Shown here in pieces: positions 1-9,085 of a stretch of 64,000 bases of DNA. A program made the translations under genes and the position numbers. The notes below the pieces were generated by a model. That model ran no database searches, was not told the origin of the DNA, and saw only the letters and a program-made list of their open reading frames with translations. This DNA is from Anaeromyxobacter soli (GTDB taxonomy: Bacteria > Myxococcota > Myxococcia > Myxococcales > Anaeromyxobacteraceae), in assembly GCF_022808855.1 (NCBI RefSeq), contig NZ_JAKZLF010000003.1, positions 62,001 through 126,000 of the forward strand, read 5' to 3'. Numbering within the stretch: the first letter of the stretch is position 1; the number at the start of each line of letters is the position of its first letter.

Positions 1-1841
1 AGCTCGTCCTCGAGCTCCTCAACCGGAAGCGCGAGATCCTCAAGCTCTCGAACAAGATCGACTCCGCCGTGAAGGGCGAGATGTCGAAGACGCAGCGCGA
101 GTACTACCTGCGCCAGCAGCTCAAGGCGATCAAGGAGGAGCTCGGCGAGCTCGGCGAGGAGGAGGAGGAGCTCGACGAGCTGCAGGAGCGGCTCAAGAAG
201 GCGGGCCTGCCGCCCGAGGTGGAGAAGGTCGCGCAGAAGGAGCTCAACCGGCTCAAGTCGATCCCCACGGCGAGCTCGGAGTACACCGTCGCGCGCACCT
301 ACCTCGACTGGATCGCGGACCTCCCCTGGTCGAAGAAGAGCGACGACAACCTGGACATCGAGAACGCGCGTCAGATCCTCGACGCCGACCACTACGGCCT
401 CGACAAGATCAAGAAGCGCATCCTCGAGTACCTCGCGGTCCGCAAGCTGAAGAACGACATGCGCGGGCCCATCCTGTGCTTCGTCGGGCCGCCCGGCGTC
501 GGCAAGACCTCGCTCGGCCAGTCCATCGCGCGCTGCATCGGCCGCAAGTTCGTGCGCCTCTCCCTGGGCGGCGTGCGCGACGAGGCGGAGATCCGCGGGC
601 ACCGCCGCACGTACGTGGGCGCCCTCCCCGGCCGGATCATCCAGTCGATGAAGAAGGCGGGGACGGTGAACCCCGTCATGATGCTCGACGAGATCGACAA
701 GCTGGGCGCGGACTTCCGCGGCGATCCGTCGGCGGCGCTGCTCGAGGTGCTCGATCCGGAGCAGAACCACGCGTTCTCGGACCACTACCTCGACCTCGCC
801 TACGACCTCTCGAAGGTGATGTTCATCGGGACGGCGAACCTGCTCGATCCGATCCCCGGTCCGCTCAAGGACCGCATGGAGATCCTCGAGCTGCCCGGCT
901 ACACGTTCGAGGAGAAGGTCCACATCGCGCAGAACCACCTCATCCCGAAGCAGCTCAGGGAGCACGGGCTCTCGGCCGACGCGATCGACATCACCGAGAA
1001 GGCGCTCATCAAGATCATCATGGCGTACACGCGGGAGGCGGGCGTCCGTAACCTCGAGCGCCGCATCGCCGACGTGTGCCGCGCGGTCGCCGTGGAGGTC
1101 GCGAGCGGGAAGCTCCAGGCCGGCGCGAAGCGCTCCATCGAGGAGGCCGACGTCGAGTCGATGCTGGGGCCCGAGAAGTTCTACAACGAGACCGCCGAGC
1201 GCACGGAGATCGCGGGCGTCGCGACCGGCCTCGCCTGGACGGCCGCGGGCGGCGACATCCTCTTCATCGAGGCGACGAAGATGACCGGAAAGGGGTCGCT
1301 CACCCTCACCGGCCAGCTCGGCGACGTCATGAAGGAGTCCGCCCAGGCCGCGCTCTCGTACCTGCGCTCGAAGTCCGACTCGCTCGGCATCCCGGCGAAC
1401 TTCCTCGAGCGGACGGACATCCACATCCACTTCCCGGCGGGCTCGATCCCCAAGGACGGCCCGAGCGCGGGCGTCACCATCCTCACCGCGCTCGTCTCGC
1501 TCCTCACCGGGATCCGCGTCCGCTCCGACGTCGCGATGACCGGCGAGGTGACGCTCCGCGGCCTCGTCCTGCCGGTCGGGGGCATCAAGGAGAAGGTCCT
1601 CGCCGCGCACCGCGCGGGCATCAAGCGGATCATCATCCCCGCCCGCAACGAGCGCGATCTGGTGGACGTCCCGGAGCAGGCCCGCAAGGAGCTCGACTTC
1701 GTCTTCGCGGCGCACATGGACGAGGTGCTGAAGGCGGCGCTCGAGGAGAACCCGGTCGGGCGGCAGGCGCCGCCGACCCCGGACGCGGAGGCTGAGAAGA
1801 AGGCCGCCGCCGCGAAGAAGTCCGAGGAAGTCCGGGCCTGA
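1..1841 (+). CDS. lon: ATP-dependent protease Lon (La), 5' truncated by window edge
   Basis: This encodes the AAA+ cytosolic serine protease that degrades misfolded and regulatory proteins. The reading frame is already open at base 3, well before the first possible GTG at 69, so the N-terminal substrate-binding domain lies partly outside the window. Counting from that GTG, a coiled-coil stretch of Glu/Leu comes first, then Walker A GPPGVGKT near residue 140, Walker B MMLDEIDK near 200, and a C-terminal protease domain. The catalytic serine sits in the motif KDGPSAG and a conserved lysine follows in [10 protein letters not shown]. The C-terminus ends in a charged Ala/Lys/Glu tail. A strong hairpin follows the stop codon, so the gene probably ends its transcript there. 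The identification is secure. Confidence 0.97.
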   Translation, partial: LVLELLNRKREILKLSNKIDSAVKGEMSKTQREYYLRQQLKAIKEELGELGEEEEELDELQERLKKAGLPPEVEKVAQKELNRLKSIPTASSEYTVARTYLDWIADLPWSKKSDDNLDIENARQILDADHYGLDKIKKRILEYLAVRKLKNDMRGPILCFVGPPGVGKTSLGQSIARCIGRKFVRLSLGGVRDEAEIRGHRRTYVGALPGRIIQSMKKAGTVNPVMMLDEIDKLGADFRGDPSAALLEVLDPEQNHAFSDHYLDLAYDLSKVMFIGTANLLDPIPGPLKDRMEILELPGYTFEEKVHIAQNHLIPKQLREHGLSADAIDITEKALIKIIMAYTREAGVRNLERRIADVCRAVAVEVASGKLQAGAKRSIEEADVESMLGPEKFYNETAERTEIAGVATGLAWTAAGGDILFIEATKMTGKGSLTLTGQLGDVMKESAQAALSYLRSKSDSLGIPANFLERTDIHIHFPAGSIPKDGPSAGVTILTALVSLLTGIRVRSDVAMTGEVTLRGLVLPVGGIKEKVLAAHRAGIKRIIIPARNERDLVDVPEQARKELDFVFAAHMDEVLKAALEENPVGRQAPPTPDAEAEKKAAAAKKSEEVRA

Positions 1842-1847
1842 GCTTCG

Positions 1848-1888
1848 GACCGTGATCCGCGAGCCGCCTGGGCCCGCGGATCACGGTC
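1848..1888 (+). terminator. Hairpin terminator after lon
   Basis: A 14-bp perfect inverted repeat (1848-1861 with 1875-1888, core CCGTGATCCGCG) surrounds a 13-nt loop and begins 6 bases after the lon stop codon. No clear T-run follows, which is common in very G+C-rich genomes. It probably ends lon transcription. Confidence 0.7.
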
Positions 1889-2018
1889 GGCCCGGCCGGC
1901 TCCAACGGGGCCGCCGCCTCCCTCTGCGCGCAGTATCGCCGTCCTCGCGCGCCGGTGCGCCCCGGCAGGCTCGCTCCGCCCGCCTGCCCGTGGCCCGTCC
2001 CGCTGCTACACTCGCGGA

Positions 2019-3077
2019 GTGAACCGGCTCGCGATCCTCACCGGCTCGGCCGGCGCCATCCCGGACGCCGTCGCGGCGGCGCTCGGGCGCGCCGGCTTCT
2101 CGGTCCGTCAGGCGCCCATCGGCGCGGACGGCCGCCCGCGGCTCGAGGTGGACGCGCGCGGGGTGGACACGGTCGTCCACCTCGGCGTCCGTACGCCGCG
2201 CGAGCTCGACGAGCGGGCCCGCTCCGAGGCGGAGGCCGCCGCCGCCGCCGCCGCAGCAGCGCTCGCGCGCGAGGCCGGCGCGCGGCGGCTCGTGCACGTC
2301 TCGACCGCGGCGGTCTACGGAAGGCCACGGAACCTCCCCTGCCGCGAGGGCGAGCTGAAGGAGCCGCGGACCGCGCTCGAGCGGATCCGCTGGCGCGCCG
2401 AGCAGGCGAGCTGGGCGGAGTTCCGGCGCGGCGCCCCGCTCACCGTGCTGCGCCCCACGATCCTCTATGGCCCCACACTGACCGGCGGCCCGGTTCGAGC
2501 GCTCACGTTCTTCGCCCTGCTCGACCCGGGCAACCGCCGGATCCCGATCATCCGCCGCGGCCCGGTCGCGCACCTCGTCCACCTGGACGATCTCGCCCGC
2601 GCGGTCGTCCACGTGGTGCAGCACCCGCACGACGAGGAGGTGGTGGGGCGCGCGTTCAACGTGGGGGACGAGGCGCCGCTGCCGCTCGCGGAGCACCTCT
2701 CCGCCGCCCTCGCCGCGCTCGGCTACGAGCCGGGGCGCCTCCTCCCGGCGCTCCCACGCCTCACCGCGGCCCTGCTCTGGCTCGTGCGACACGTCCCGGA
2801 CCGGGTCCTGCTCGGGCCGGTGAACCGCCGGCTCGAGCGCGCGTGGCGGCTCCTCGCGGGCCGGAACGGCGCGACGGCCGCGCTCGCGCCGCGCGTCGAG
2901 CGCGAGGCGCTCCACTGGATGACCGCGGACCACTACTACGACACGACCCGCCTCGCGGCCCTCGGCTTCAGGCCGCTCCATCCCATCTCCACGGAGGCGA
3001 TCCCCGCGACGATCCAGGCGCTCGCGGAGCGGCGATTCCTGCCGGGATCGAGCGTGGGCGCCCTCCCCGCCGGGTAG
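2019..3077 (+). CDS. NAD(P)-binding extended SDR / epimerase-like protein, catalytic residues not evident
   Basis: This 352-residue protein has a Rossmann-type start (LAILTGSAGAIP) that only loosely fits the GxxGxxG dinucleotide motif. It also has an STAAVYG segment and an LRPTILYGP segment typical of extended short-chain dehydrogenases such as nucleotide-sugar epimerases. The usual YxxxK catalytic pair is not visible: at the expected place the sequence reads LERIRWRAE. The protein may bind NAD(P) without classical SDR chemistry. The start is GTG at 2019, the first in frame. It stands alone between the lon terminator and the kinase gene. The substrate is unknown. The fold assignment is good, the function is not. 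Confidence 0.82.
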   Translation: MNRLAILTGSAGAIPDAVAAALGRAGFSVRQAPIGADGRPRLEVDARGVDTVVHLGVRTPRELDERARSEAEAAAAAAAAALAREAGARRLVHVSTAAVYGRPRNLPCREGELKEPRTALERIRWRAEQASWAEFRRGAPLTVLRPTILYGPTLTGGPVRALTFFALLDPGNRRIPIIRRGPVAHLVHLDDLARAVVHVVQHPHDEEVVGRAFNVGDEAPLPLAEHLSAALAALGYEPGRLLPALPRLTAALLWLVRHVPDRVLLGPVNRRLERAWRLLAGRNGATAALAPRVEREALHWMTADHYYDTTRLAALGFRPLHPISTEAIPATIQALAERRFLPGSSVGALPAG

Positions 3078-3230
3078 CCTCGGCTGCGGCGAGCAGGCGT
3101 GCGCCGTCCCCGTCGCTGCAAGATGGCCGAGTCGGGGCAGCCGTGTCATAGTGCAGCGTCCGATCCGGTCACCGCTGTCGCGATCCGGAGCGAGCCGCGG
3201 CGGGGGTGCGCCGCGGGTGCCGGGTGAGTC

Positions 3231-5213
3231 GTGCAGCACGAGGATACCCACGCGAGCGCGAGGCTCGAGGGCGAGGGGGCGGTGATCCGCAGGCTCGGAC
3301 GATACGAGCTGCTCGAGCAGGTCGGCAGCGGGGGCATGGCCGTCGTGTACCGCGGCCGCGACACCGCCCTCGACCGCGAGGTGGCGGTGAAGCTCCTTCA
3401 CCCGCACCTCGCCTCCGCGCCGGACTCGCGCGCTCGCTTCTCCCGCGAGGCCCGCGCCGTCGCGCGCCTCTCCCACCCCGGCATCGTCGAGATCTACGAC
3501 TACGCGGGCGACGGGGCGGCCGACAGCTACCTCGTGACCGAGTTCGTCCGCGGCAGGACCCTCCGCGCGTTCGCGCACGAGGTCGGGTTCGGCTTCCCCG
3601 AGATCGGCGCGCTCGTCGGGCGCGCGCTCGTGGACGCGCTCGTCCACGCGCACTCCGCCGGCGTCATCCACCGGGACCTGAAGCCCGAGAACGTCCTCGT
3701 GCAGGAGGGCGAGCGACCGGCGGTGAAGCTCGCCGACTTCGGCATCGCGCGCATCCTCGCGTCCGACGAGCGGATGACCATGACGGGCGCGCTCGTGGGC
3801 TCGCCGCACCACATGGCGCCCGAGATCGTGGAGGGGCGCGAGGCGGACGCGCGCAGCGATCTCTTCTCCATCGGAACCATCCTCTACTGGCTCGCGACCG
3901 GGAAGTTCCCGTTCGCCGCGCCGAACCCCACCGCGATCCTCCGCCGCGTCCTGGAGGCCGACTTCGAGGAGCCGCGCGCGGTGGACGCGCGCGTGCCGGA
4001 CGCCCTCGCCGACCTCGTCGTCCGCTGCCTCTCCCTCGACCCGGAGCGGCGGCCGTCGAGCGCCGCCGAGGTCCGCGAGGTGCTCGATCGGCTCCTCGCC
4101 GAGAGCGGGCTCGAGCGCGCCCCGGACGAGCTCGTGGCGTTCCTGCGGGACCCGGCCGGCTTCAAGGCGGCCTTCCCGGCGCGGGCCGTGGTCGCGCTCT
4201 CCGCCCGCGGCGACGCCGCCCTGGCCGAGGGCGCGTCCGCGCGCGCTCTCTCGTTCTACTCGCGCGTCCTCGCCATCGATCCCGAGAACCCGGACGTCCC
4301 GGCCAAGCTCGCGCGACTCTCGCGGCGGCGGCGCCTCAGGAGGATCGCCCTCGGCTCCGGGGCGGCGCTCGTCGTCGCGGCGGCGGCCGCCGCGGTGATC
4401 GCCGTCGCCCCGCGCCGGGACATCGCGCCCCCCGCGGACGCGGCGGCCGTGCCTCACGACGCCGTGCCTCACGACGCCGCGCCGCCCGGCGGCTCCGCGC
4501 CGCCGGCCGCCGCTGCGGCTGCGCTCCCCGCCGAGCCCGTGGCCGACCCCGAGGCGCGCCCCGCGGAAGGCGCCGCGCCCGCCGGCGAGGCTCACGCGGC
4601 CCACCGGCCGCGGGGTGGCCGCGCCGGTGCGCCCTCGCCGCGCGCGCGGGAGAGCGCCTCGGGCCCTCCCGCCTCGCTGTCGGTGCACGTCCGGCCGTAC
4701 GCGCAGCGCGCGCTGCTCGACGGGATCGAGGTGGCGCGCGGGGAGCAGCTCGTCCGCTTCTCGGTCGCGCCGGGCCGCACCCACGTCATCCAGATCGAGC
4801 ACGCCTGCTGCACGCCGTTCGTCCGGGAGATCACCGCCGAGGAGGCGCAGCGCCTCGGCGAGCTGCGGGTGCCGCTCACGCCACGCCCGGCCCGGCTGCG
4901 CGTCGAGGGAGACCCGGCGACGCGCGTGTACGTGGACGGCAAGCTCGTCGGCACCGCGGGCGACTCGCAGCGCGCCTCGTTCGCGATCCCGGTGCCTTCC
5001 GGGGCGGACAGCCCCTACGAGGCGCCCGCCCGGATCGGCCTCGAGGCGGCCGGCGCGGCGATGCGCGACGTTCAGGTGAAGCTGCGGGCCGGGGGCGAGG
5101 TGATCGTCGCCGCCCCGACGGCGGCGCGGCAGCCGCCCCCGCCCTCCGGCGCGCCGGAGCCCGGCGCGGGCCCCGCGAGCGCGCCCCACTCCGACGGAGC
5201 CGTGACGCCGTGA
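3231..5213 (+). CDS. Transmembrane Ser/Thr protein kinase with C-terminal PEGA-like domain
   Basis: This is a 660-residue eukaryote-like protein kinase. The glycine loop VGSGGMAVV is at about 31-39, the ATP-binding lysine is K54 in VAVK, the catalytic loop HRDLKPEN starts near 147, DFG is at 169-171 and APE at about 196-198, so all key residues are present. One membrane helix at about 372-394 separates the cytoplasmic kinase from an Ala/Pro-rich linker with a repeated VPHDA unit. After it come extracytoplasmic beta-rich PEGA-like segments at about 470-570. The stop overlaps the GTG start of the next gene by 4 bases, which implies translational coupling. The FHA-containing sigma54 activator two genes downstream is a plausible phospho-reader. 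The start is GTG at 3231. Confidence 0.95.
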   Translation: MQHEDTHASARLEGEGAVIRRLGRYELLEQVGSGGMAVVYRGRDTALDREVAVKLLHPHLASAPDSRARFSREARAVARLSHPGIVEIYDYAGDGAADSYLVTEFVRGRTLRAFAHEVGFGFPEIGALVGRALVDALVHAHSAGVIHRDLKPENVLVQEGERPAVKLADFGIARILASDERMTMTGALVGSPHHMAPEIVEGREADARSDLFSIGTILYWLATGKFPFAAPNPTAILRRVLEADFEEPRAVDARVPDALADLVVRCLSLDPERRPSSAAEVREVLDRLLAESGLERAPDELVAFLRDPAGFKAAFPARAVVALSARGDAALAEGASARALSFYSRVLAIDPENPDVPAKLARLSRRRRLRRIALGSGAALVVAAAAAAVIAVAPRRDIAPPADAAAVPHDAVPHDAAPPGGSAPPAAAAAALPAEPVADPEARPAEGAAPAGEAHAAHRPRGGRAGAPSPRARESASGPPASLSVHVRPYAQRALLDGIEVARGEQLVRFSVAPGRTHVIQIEHACCTPFVREITAEEAQRLGELRVPLTPRPARLRVEGDPATRVYVDGKLVGTAGDSQRASFAIPVPSGADSPYEAPARIGLEAAGAAMRDVQVKLRAGGEVIVAAPTAARQPPPPSGAPEPGAGPASAPHSDGAVTP

Positions 5214-6052
5214 TCCCCCTCCTCATCGCGCTCGTGCTCACGGCCCCGCCGGAGCTGAAGCGCGCGAAGGACCGCTTCGAGTTCGGCGCCTACGCGGACG
5301 CGGCCGGCACGCTCCGGCGCTACCTCGCCACGGGCCCCTCGCTCAGCGAGGACGAGGCCATCGACGCCTACCGCATCCTCGGCATCTCCGAGTACCACCT
5401 CGGCGATCAGGCCCAGGCGCGCGCGGCGTTCGTGAACCTCCTCTCCCACGATCCCGACTACGCGCTCGACCCGTTCCTCGTCCCGCCGCCCATCGTCGAG
5501 TTCTTCGACCGCGTGAAGCGGGAGCACGAGCCCGCGCTCGCGCCGCTGCGCGAGCGGCGCCGCGCGCTGCGAGAGCAGGAGCGGCTCGCGGACGAGGCGA
5601 AGCGGCGGCTGCTGGCGGAGGAGCAGGCGCGCACCGGGCCGCCGACGAAGGTCGTGCGCGTCCAGGAGCGCCTGTACCTGTTCAACTGGATGCCGCTCGG
5701 CGCGGGCCAGTTCCAGAACGGCGATCGCGCCAAGGGGACCGCCATCGCGGCCGGCCAGATCGTGGCCGGCGTCGTGAACCTCTCCGCGATCATCTTCCAC
5801 AACCAGCTCGCCGAGGACCGCACCCGCTCCTGCATCTCCGGCCAGCCGGGCTGCTCGCGGCCGCCGTACTCCGACTCGGACCGCGTGCTGCTCGGCCGGG
5901 TCGAGGCGGTGAAGTACGTGTCCGCCGGCCTGTTCTGGGCGCTCTACGCGTACGGGGTGTGGGACGCGCACAAGCACTTCGTGCCCATCGTCGAGACCGA
6001 GGTCTCGCCCGGTGGCGGCGCCGGGTCGGTCAAGCTGGAGTGGGCGTTCTGA
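5210..6052 (+). CDS. Secreted or membrane TPR-like protein, partner of the upstream kinase
   Basis: This 280-residue protein starts at a GTG that overlaps the kinase stop (GTGA). A short hydrophobic N-terminus (VIPLLIALVLTAPPE) looks like a signal peptide. Residues at about 15-85 have TPR-like helical periodicity, followed by a charged Arg/Glu helix at about 100-140. Two hydrophobic segments then follow, in the order of a small membrane domain (around GTAIAAGQIVAGVV and SAGLFWALYAYGVW). No enzyme motif is visible. Overlap with the kinase gene suggests the two proteins work together at the inner membrane or in the periplasm. The exact function is unknown. Confidence 0.85.
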   Translation: MIPLLIALVLTAPPELKRAKDRFEFGAYADAAGTLRRYLATGPSLSEDEAIDAYRILGISEYHLGDQAQARAAFVNLLSHDPDYALDPFLVPPPIVEFFDRVKREHEPALAPLRERRRALREQERLADEAKRRLLAEEQARTGPPTKVVRVQERLYLFNWMPLGAGQFQNGDRAKGTAIAAGQIVAGVVNLSAIIFHNQLAEDRTRSCISGQPGCSRPPYSDSDRVLLGRVEAVKYVSAGLFWALYAYGVWDAHKHFVPIVETEVSPGGGAGSVKLEWAF

Positions 6053-6089
6053 GAGACCGATGACGATTCGGAACTGAGGCAAGTCGATC

Positions 6090-7913
6090 GTGGCAACGCT
6101 CATCGTGAAGAGCCCGGACGGCGTGGAGCGCGAGATCGCGCTCGTGAAGCGCATCACGAGCGTCGGGCGCGACGTGGAGAACGACGTGGCGGTGCCCGAT
6201 CCCGGCATGCCGCGCACGGCGGTGCACATCCACTGGGACGGTCGCGAGTACAACGCCGCCGCGCACGACGGCGCGGACATGACCGTGAACGGCAAGCGGC
6301 GCGCGGCGTGGCGGCTCGGCCCCGGGGACCGGATCCGCGTCGCGGGGACCGAGCTCGTGTTCGACCCCGCCCCCCGCGCGGCCCCCGCCCGCCCGGGCCC
6401 GAGCTCCGGCCAGCGGCTCCTGGCCCTCGAGACGCTGGTCCGGTTCTCGGAGCGGCTGCTCGGCGCGAACGACCTCGCCCGGCTCCTCGACGAGCTCATC
6501 GACGCCCTGCTCGAGGTGACCCACGCCGACAAGGGCTTCCTCATCCTGTTCGAGGACGGCGAGATGACCGTCCGGGCGGCGCGGAACGTGGCGCGCGAGA
6601 CCATCGAGGGCGCGATGGCGCGGGTCTCCGACTCGATCATCCAGCGCGTCATCGACACGCGCCGGCCGATCGTGGTCGCCGACGCCCTGCACGACTCCGA
6701 GTGGTCCGGCTCGACCTCGGTCGTGAACCTGAAGCTCTGCTCGGTGATGTGCGCGCCGCTCATGCAGAAGGGCGACGTCTGCGGCGTCATCTACCTCGGG
6801 AACGACAGCGTGGTCTCGCTCTTCGACGACCGCGCGCTCGAGGCGCTCACCGTGTTCGCCGCCCAGGCGTCGCTGCTCGTGCAGAACGGCATGCTGCTCG
6901 ACTCGCTGCGGCGCGAGAACGTGGCCCTGCGCGAGGCGGTGAGCTCGAAGCAGTACGGCGAGCTCATCGGCTCGGGGGCGTCGATGCGGGAGGTGTTCCG
7001 GCGCATCGAGAAGGTCGCCGGGACGGACATCAGCGTGCTCGTCTCGGGCGAGACCGGCACCGGCAAGGAGGTCGTCGCCCGCGAGATCCACCGCCGCAGC
7101 GGGCGGGGGAGCGGCCCGTTCGTCGCGGTGAACTGCGGGGCGATCCCCGAGGCGCTCCTCGAGTCGGAGCTGTTCGGCCACGTGCGCGGCGCGTTCACGG
7201 GCGCCATCGCCACCCGGCCCGGCAAGTTCCAGGCGGCGCACGGCGGGACCCTGTTCCTCGACGAGGTGGGCGAGATGCCGGCCGCGCTGCAGGTGAAGCT
7301 CCTGCGCGCGCTCCAGGAGCGCTCGGTGACGAAGGTCGGCGACACGCGCCCGGAGCCGGTGGACCTCCGCGTGGTCGCCGCGACGAACAAGGTGCTCGAG
7401 GAGGAGATCCGCAAGGGCACGTTCCGGGAGGACCTCTACTACCGCCTCAACGTGGTCTCCATCCTCCTGCCGCCCCTCCGCGAGCGCGGCGAGGACCTCG
7501 TCGTGCTCGCGAAGTACTTCCTGCAGAAGTACGCGAAGGACTTCGGCGCGAAGGTGCGCGGGTTCGCGCCGAGCGCGGTGGTCGCGATGCGGAAGTACGC
7601 CTGGCCGGGGAACATCCGCGAGCTCGAGAACCGCCTCAAGAAGGCGGTCGTCCTCGCCGACAAGGCGCTCGTGTCGGCGGAGGACCTCGACCTGCGGCCG
7701 GAGAACCTCGAGCCCATCCTCCCGCTCGTCGCCGCGAAGGAGGAGTTCCAGAAGCGCTACATCAACGAGGTGCTCGAGCGGAACCAGGGCAACCGCACCA
7801 AGACGGCCAAGGATCTCGGCGTCGATCCGCGGACCATCTTCCGGCACCTGGAGAAGCTCGAGGCCGAGCGGCGCGGCCAGAAGCTCCCGCCCGACGAGGA
7901 GGACGACGCGTGA
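6090..7913 (+). CDS. Sigma54-dependent transcriptional activator with FHA and GAF domains
   Basis: This 607-residue enhancer-binding protein has an N-terminal FHA domain (about 1-93, with the VGRD and NDV strands), which in this family binds phosphothreonine. A GAF domain follows at about 110-265. The AAA+ domain has Walker A GETGTGKE near 320, the sigma54-contact loop GAFTGA near 367 and Walker B GGTLFLDEVGEMP near 385. A Fis-type helix-turn-helix occupies about 566-592. It should open sigma54-RNA polymerase promoters in response to phosphorylation or a GAF ligand. It lies 37 bases after the TPR-like gene and overlaps the next gene, placing it in the kinase operon. The start is GTG at 6090. 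Confidence 0.96.
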   Translation: MATLIVKSPDGVEREIALVKRITSVGRDVENDVAVPDPGMPRTAVHIHWDGREYNAAAHDGADMTVNGKRRAAWRLGPGDRIRVAGTELVFDPAPRAAPARPGPSSGQRLLALETLVRFSERLLGANDLARLLDELIDALLEVTHADKGFLILFEDGEMTVRAARNVARETIEGAMARVSDSIIQRVIDTRRPIVVADALHDSEWSGSTSVVNLKLCSVMCAPLMQKGDVCGVIYLGNDSVVSLFDDRALEALTVFAAQASLLVQNGMLLDSLRRENVALREAVSSKQYGELIGSGASMREVFRRIEKVAGTDISVLVSGETGTGKEVVAREIHRRSGRGSGPFVAVNCGAIPEALLESELFGHVRGAFTGAIATRPGKFQAAHGGTLFLDEVGEMPAALQVKLLRALQERSVTKVGDTRPEPVDLRVVAATNKVLEEEIRKGTFREDLYYRLNVVSILLPPLRERGEDLVVLAKYFLQKYAKDFGAKVRGFAPSAVVAMRKYAWPGNIRELENRLKKAVVLADKALVSAEDLDLRPENLEPILPLVAAKEEFQKRYINEVLERNQGNRTKTAKDLGVDPRTIFRHLEKLEAERRGQKLPPDEEDDA

Positions 7914-8548
7914 GGAGAACCGCCAGGGCGGCCGCGATCGCGGCCGTGGTCCTCTCGGGGTGCCCGCTGCCGCAGCCCCTGCCCGATTACCCCGAGGGCC
8001 AGCCGGTGACGCCGCCGCGCATCGTGGTCGACGACACCGTCCGCGCGGTGCTCCAGCCGGAGTCGATCGTGCGCGTCCCGGCGGGCTGCCCGCGCGAGCC
8101 CGTCTTCCCGCTCGGCGCGACGCTCCGCGACGCCATCACCAACGAGGCGGTCGTGGCGCGCTGGTTCGTGAACTACGACCCGACGAACCGCCCGAGCCTC
8201 GCAGTCCAGCAGGCCAACGACATCCTCGCCCCGGGCGACGGGACCGTCGACCCCACGCTGCGCGAGACCCCCGCGTTCCAGTTCCCCGCCTACCAGTACC
8301 CGAGCGCCGGCGGCAGCGCCGCGGCCGGCACCGCGGGCGCCCTCCACGTCGTGGAGCTCGTGGTGTCGAACGGCTTCGATCCCAACGCCGACGTCGCGAC
8401 CGCCACGTCCGCGTATCGCAAGCCGAAGCTCGGGTTCGAGGTCCAGGTCTATCGCTGGGTGTTCTTGACGGTGCCGCCCTCCCCGGACGGCTGCACGGGC
8501 GCGGGCTGCGTCACCTGCCCGGCGCCGCCCGTGGTCCCGGCCGGCTGA
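7910..8548 (+). CDS. Lipoprotein of unknown function
   Basis: This encodes a 212-residue predicted lipoprotein. The N-terminus has arginines, a hydrophobic run and a lipobox ending SGC near residue 18, followed by Pro-rich sequence. The rest is beta-rich with no recognised domain and carries several C-terminal cysteines (DGCTGAGCVTC). The GTG start overlaps the stop of the sigma54 activator by 4 bases, so it is co-translated with the signalling genes. It could be an envelope output or sensor component of the kinase system, but that is inferred only from position. Confidence 0.8.
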   Translation: MRRTARAAAIAAVVLSGCPLPQPLPDYPEGQPVTPPRIVVDDTVRAVLQPESIVRVPAGCPREPVFPLGATLRDAITNEAVVARWFVNYDPTNRPSLAVQQANDILAPGDGTVDPTLRETPAFQFPAYQYPSAGGSAAAGTAGALHVVELVVSNGFDPNADVATATSAYRKPKLGFEVQVYRWVFLTVPPSPDGCTGAGCVTCPAPPVVPAG

Positions 8549-8557
8549 GCGGGGAGC

Positions 8558-9085
8558 TCACCGCCGCTCCGGCGGCCGCGCGAGCGCCTCGCGCGCCTCG
8601 TGCAGCGAGGCCGCGGCCTGGTGGGCGAGGTTCGCCTCCTCCTGAGCGAACCGGTTCACCTGCGCCCGGTACGCCCGGTGGAGCTCGAGCACCGCGTCGC
8701 GGGCGTGCGCGAGCTCCTTGCGCCCGCCGAAGCCCTGCGGATCCGGATCGGCCGCGTCGAGCCGGCAGCGCTCGGCGAGATCGTCCACGCGCTGCTCCCA
8801 CTCCCGCGCCCAGATCTCCCAGCGCTGGATGGCGTCCTTCTCGCCGACCTCGTCCCCGAGGCGCCAGGCCCGCTCGTTCTGCTCGGCGTGCAGCGCCTCG
8901 AGCTCCGTCACGCACACCCGCAGCGCGGCGCGCGTCGGGAGCGCGCCCGTCGCGGGGGGCCGGTGGGGTCCGCGCAGGTTTCGCACGACGCTCGTCATCA
9001 CCACCGCGAGCGCGAGGGCGATGACGGCGAAGTAGAGCAGCCAGAGCGCCGTCCGGTACGGCTTGTAGCGGGGGTCCCGCGGCAC
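8558..9085 (-). CDS. Single-pass membrane protein with long helical region
   Basis: This 175-residue protein has one N-terminal membrane helix (about residues 12-33, around LLYFAVIALALAVVMTSV) followed by a long, charged, mostly helical region rich in Glu, Arg and Ala with coiled-coil character. No known domain was recognised. It starts with GTG at 9085 and converges on the lipoprotein gene, with only 9 bases between the two stops. It probably anchors a soluble helical domain to the membrane. Confidence 0.75.
   Translation of the reverse strand: MPRDPRYKPYRTALWLLYFAVIALALAVVMTSVVRNLRGPHRPPATGALPTRAALRVCVTELEALHAEQNERAWRLGDEVGEKDAIQRWEIWAREWEQRVDDLAERCRLDAADPDPQGFGGRKELAHARDAVLELHRAYRAQVNRFAQEEANLAHQAAASLHEAREALARPPERR

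Noticed and set aside
1881-5189. Minus-strand open frame of about 1100 codons opposite the SDR and kinase genes
   Set aside because: Its product is Arg/Gly/Pro/Ala-rich without domain motifs, while the plus strand carries clear kinase and SDR motifs. Extreme G+C removes stop codons from the antisense frame.
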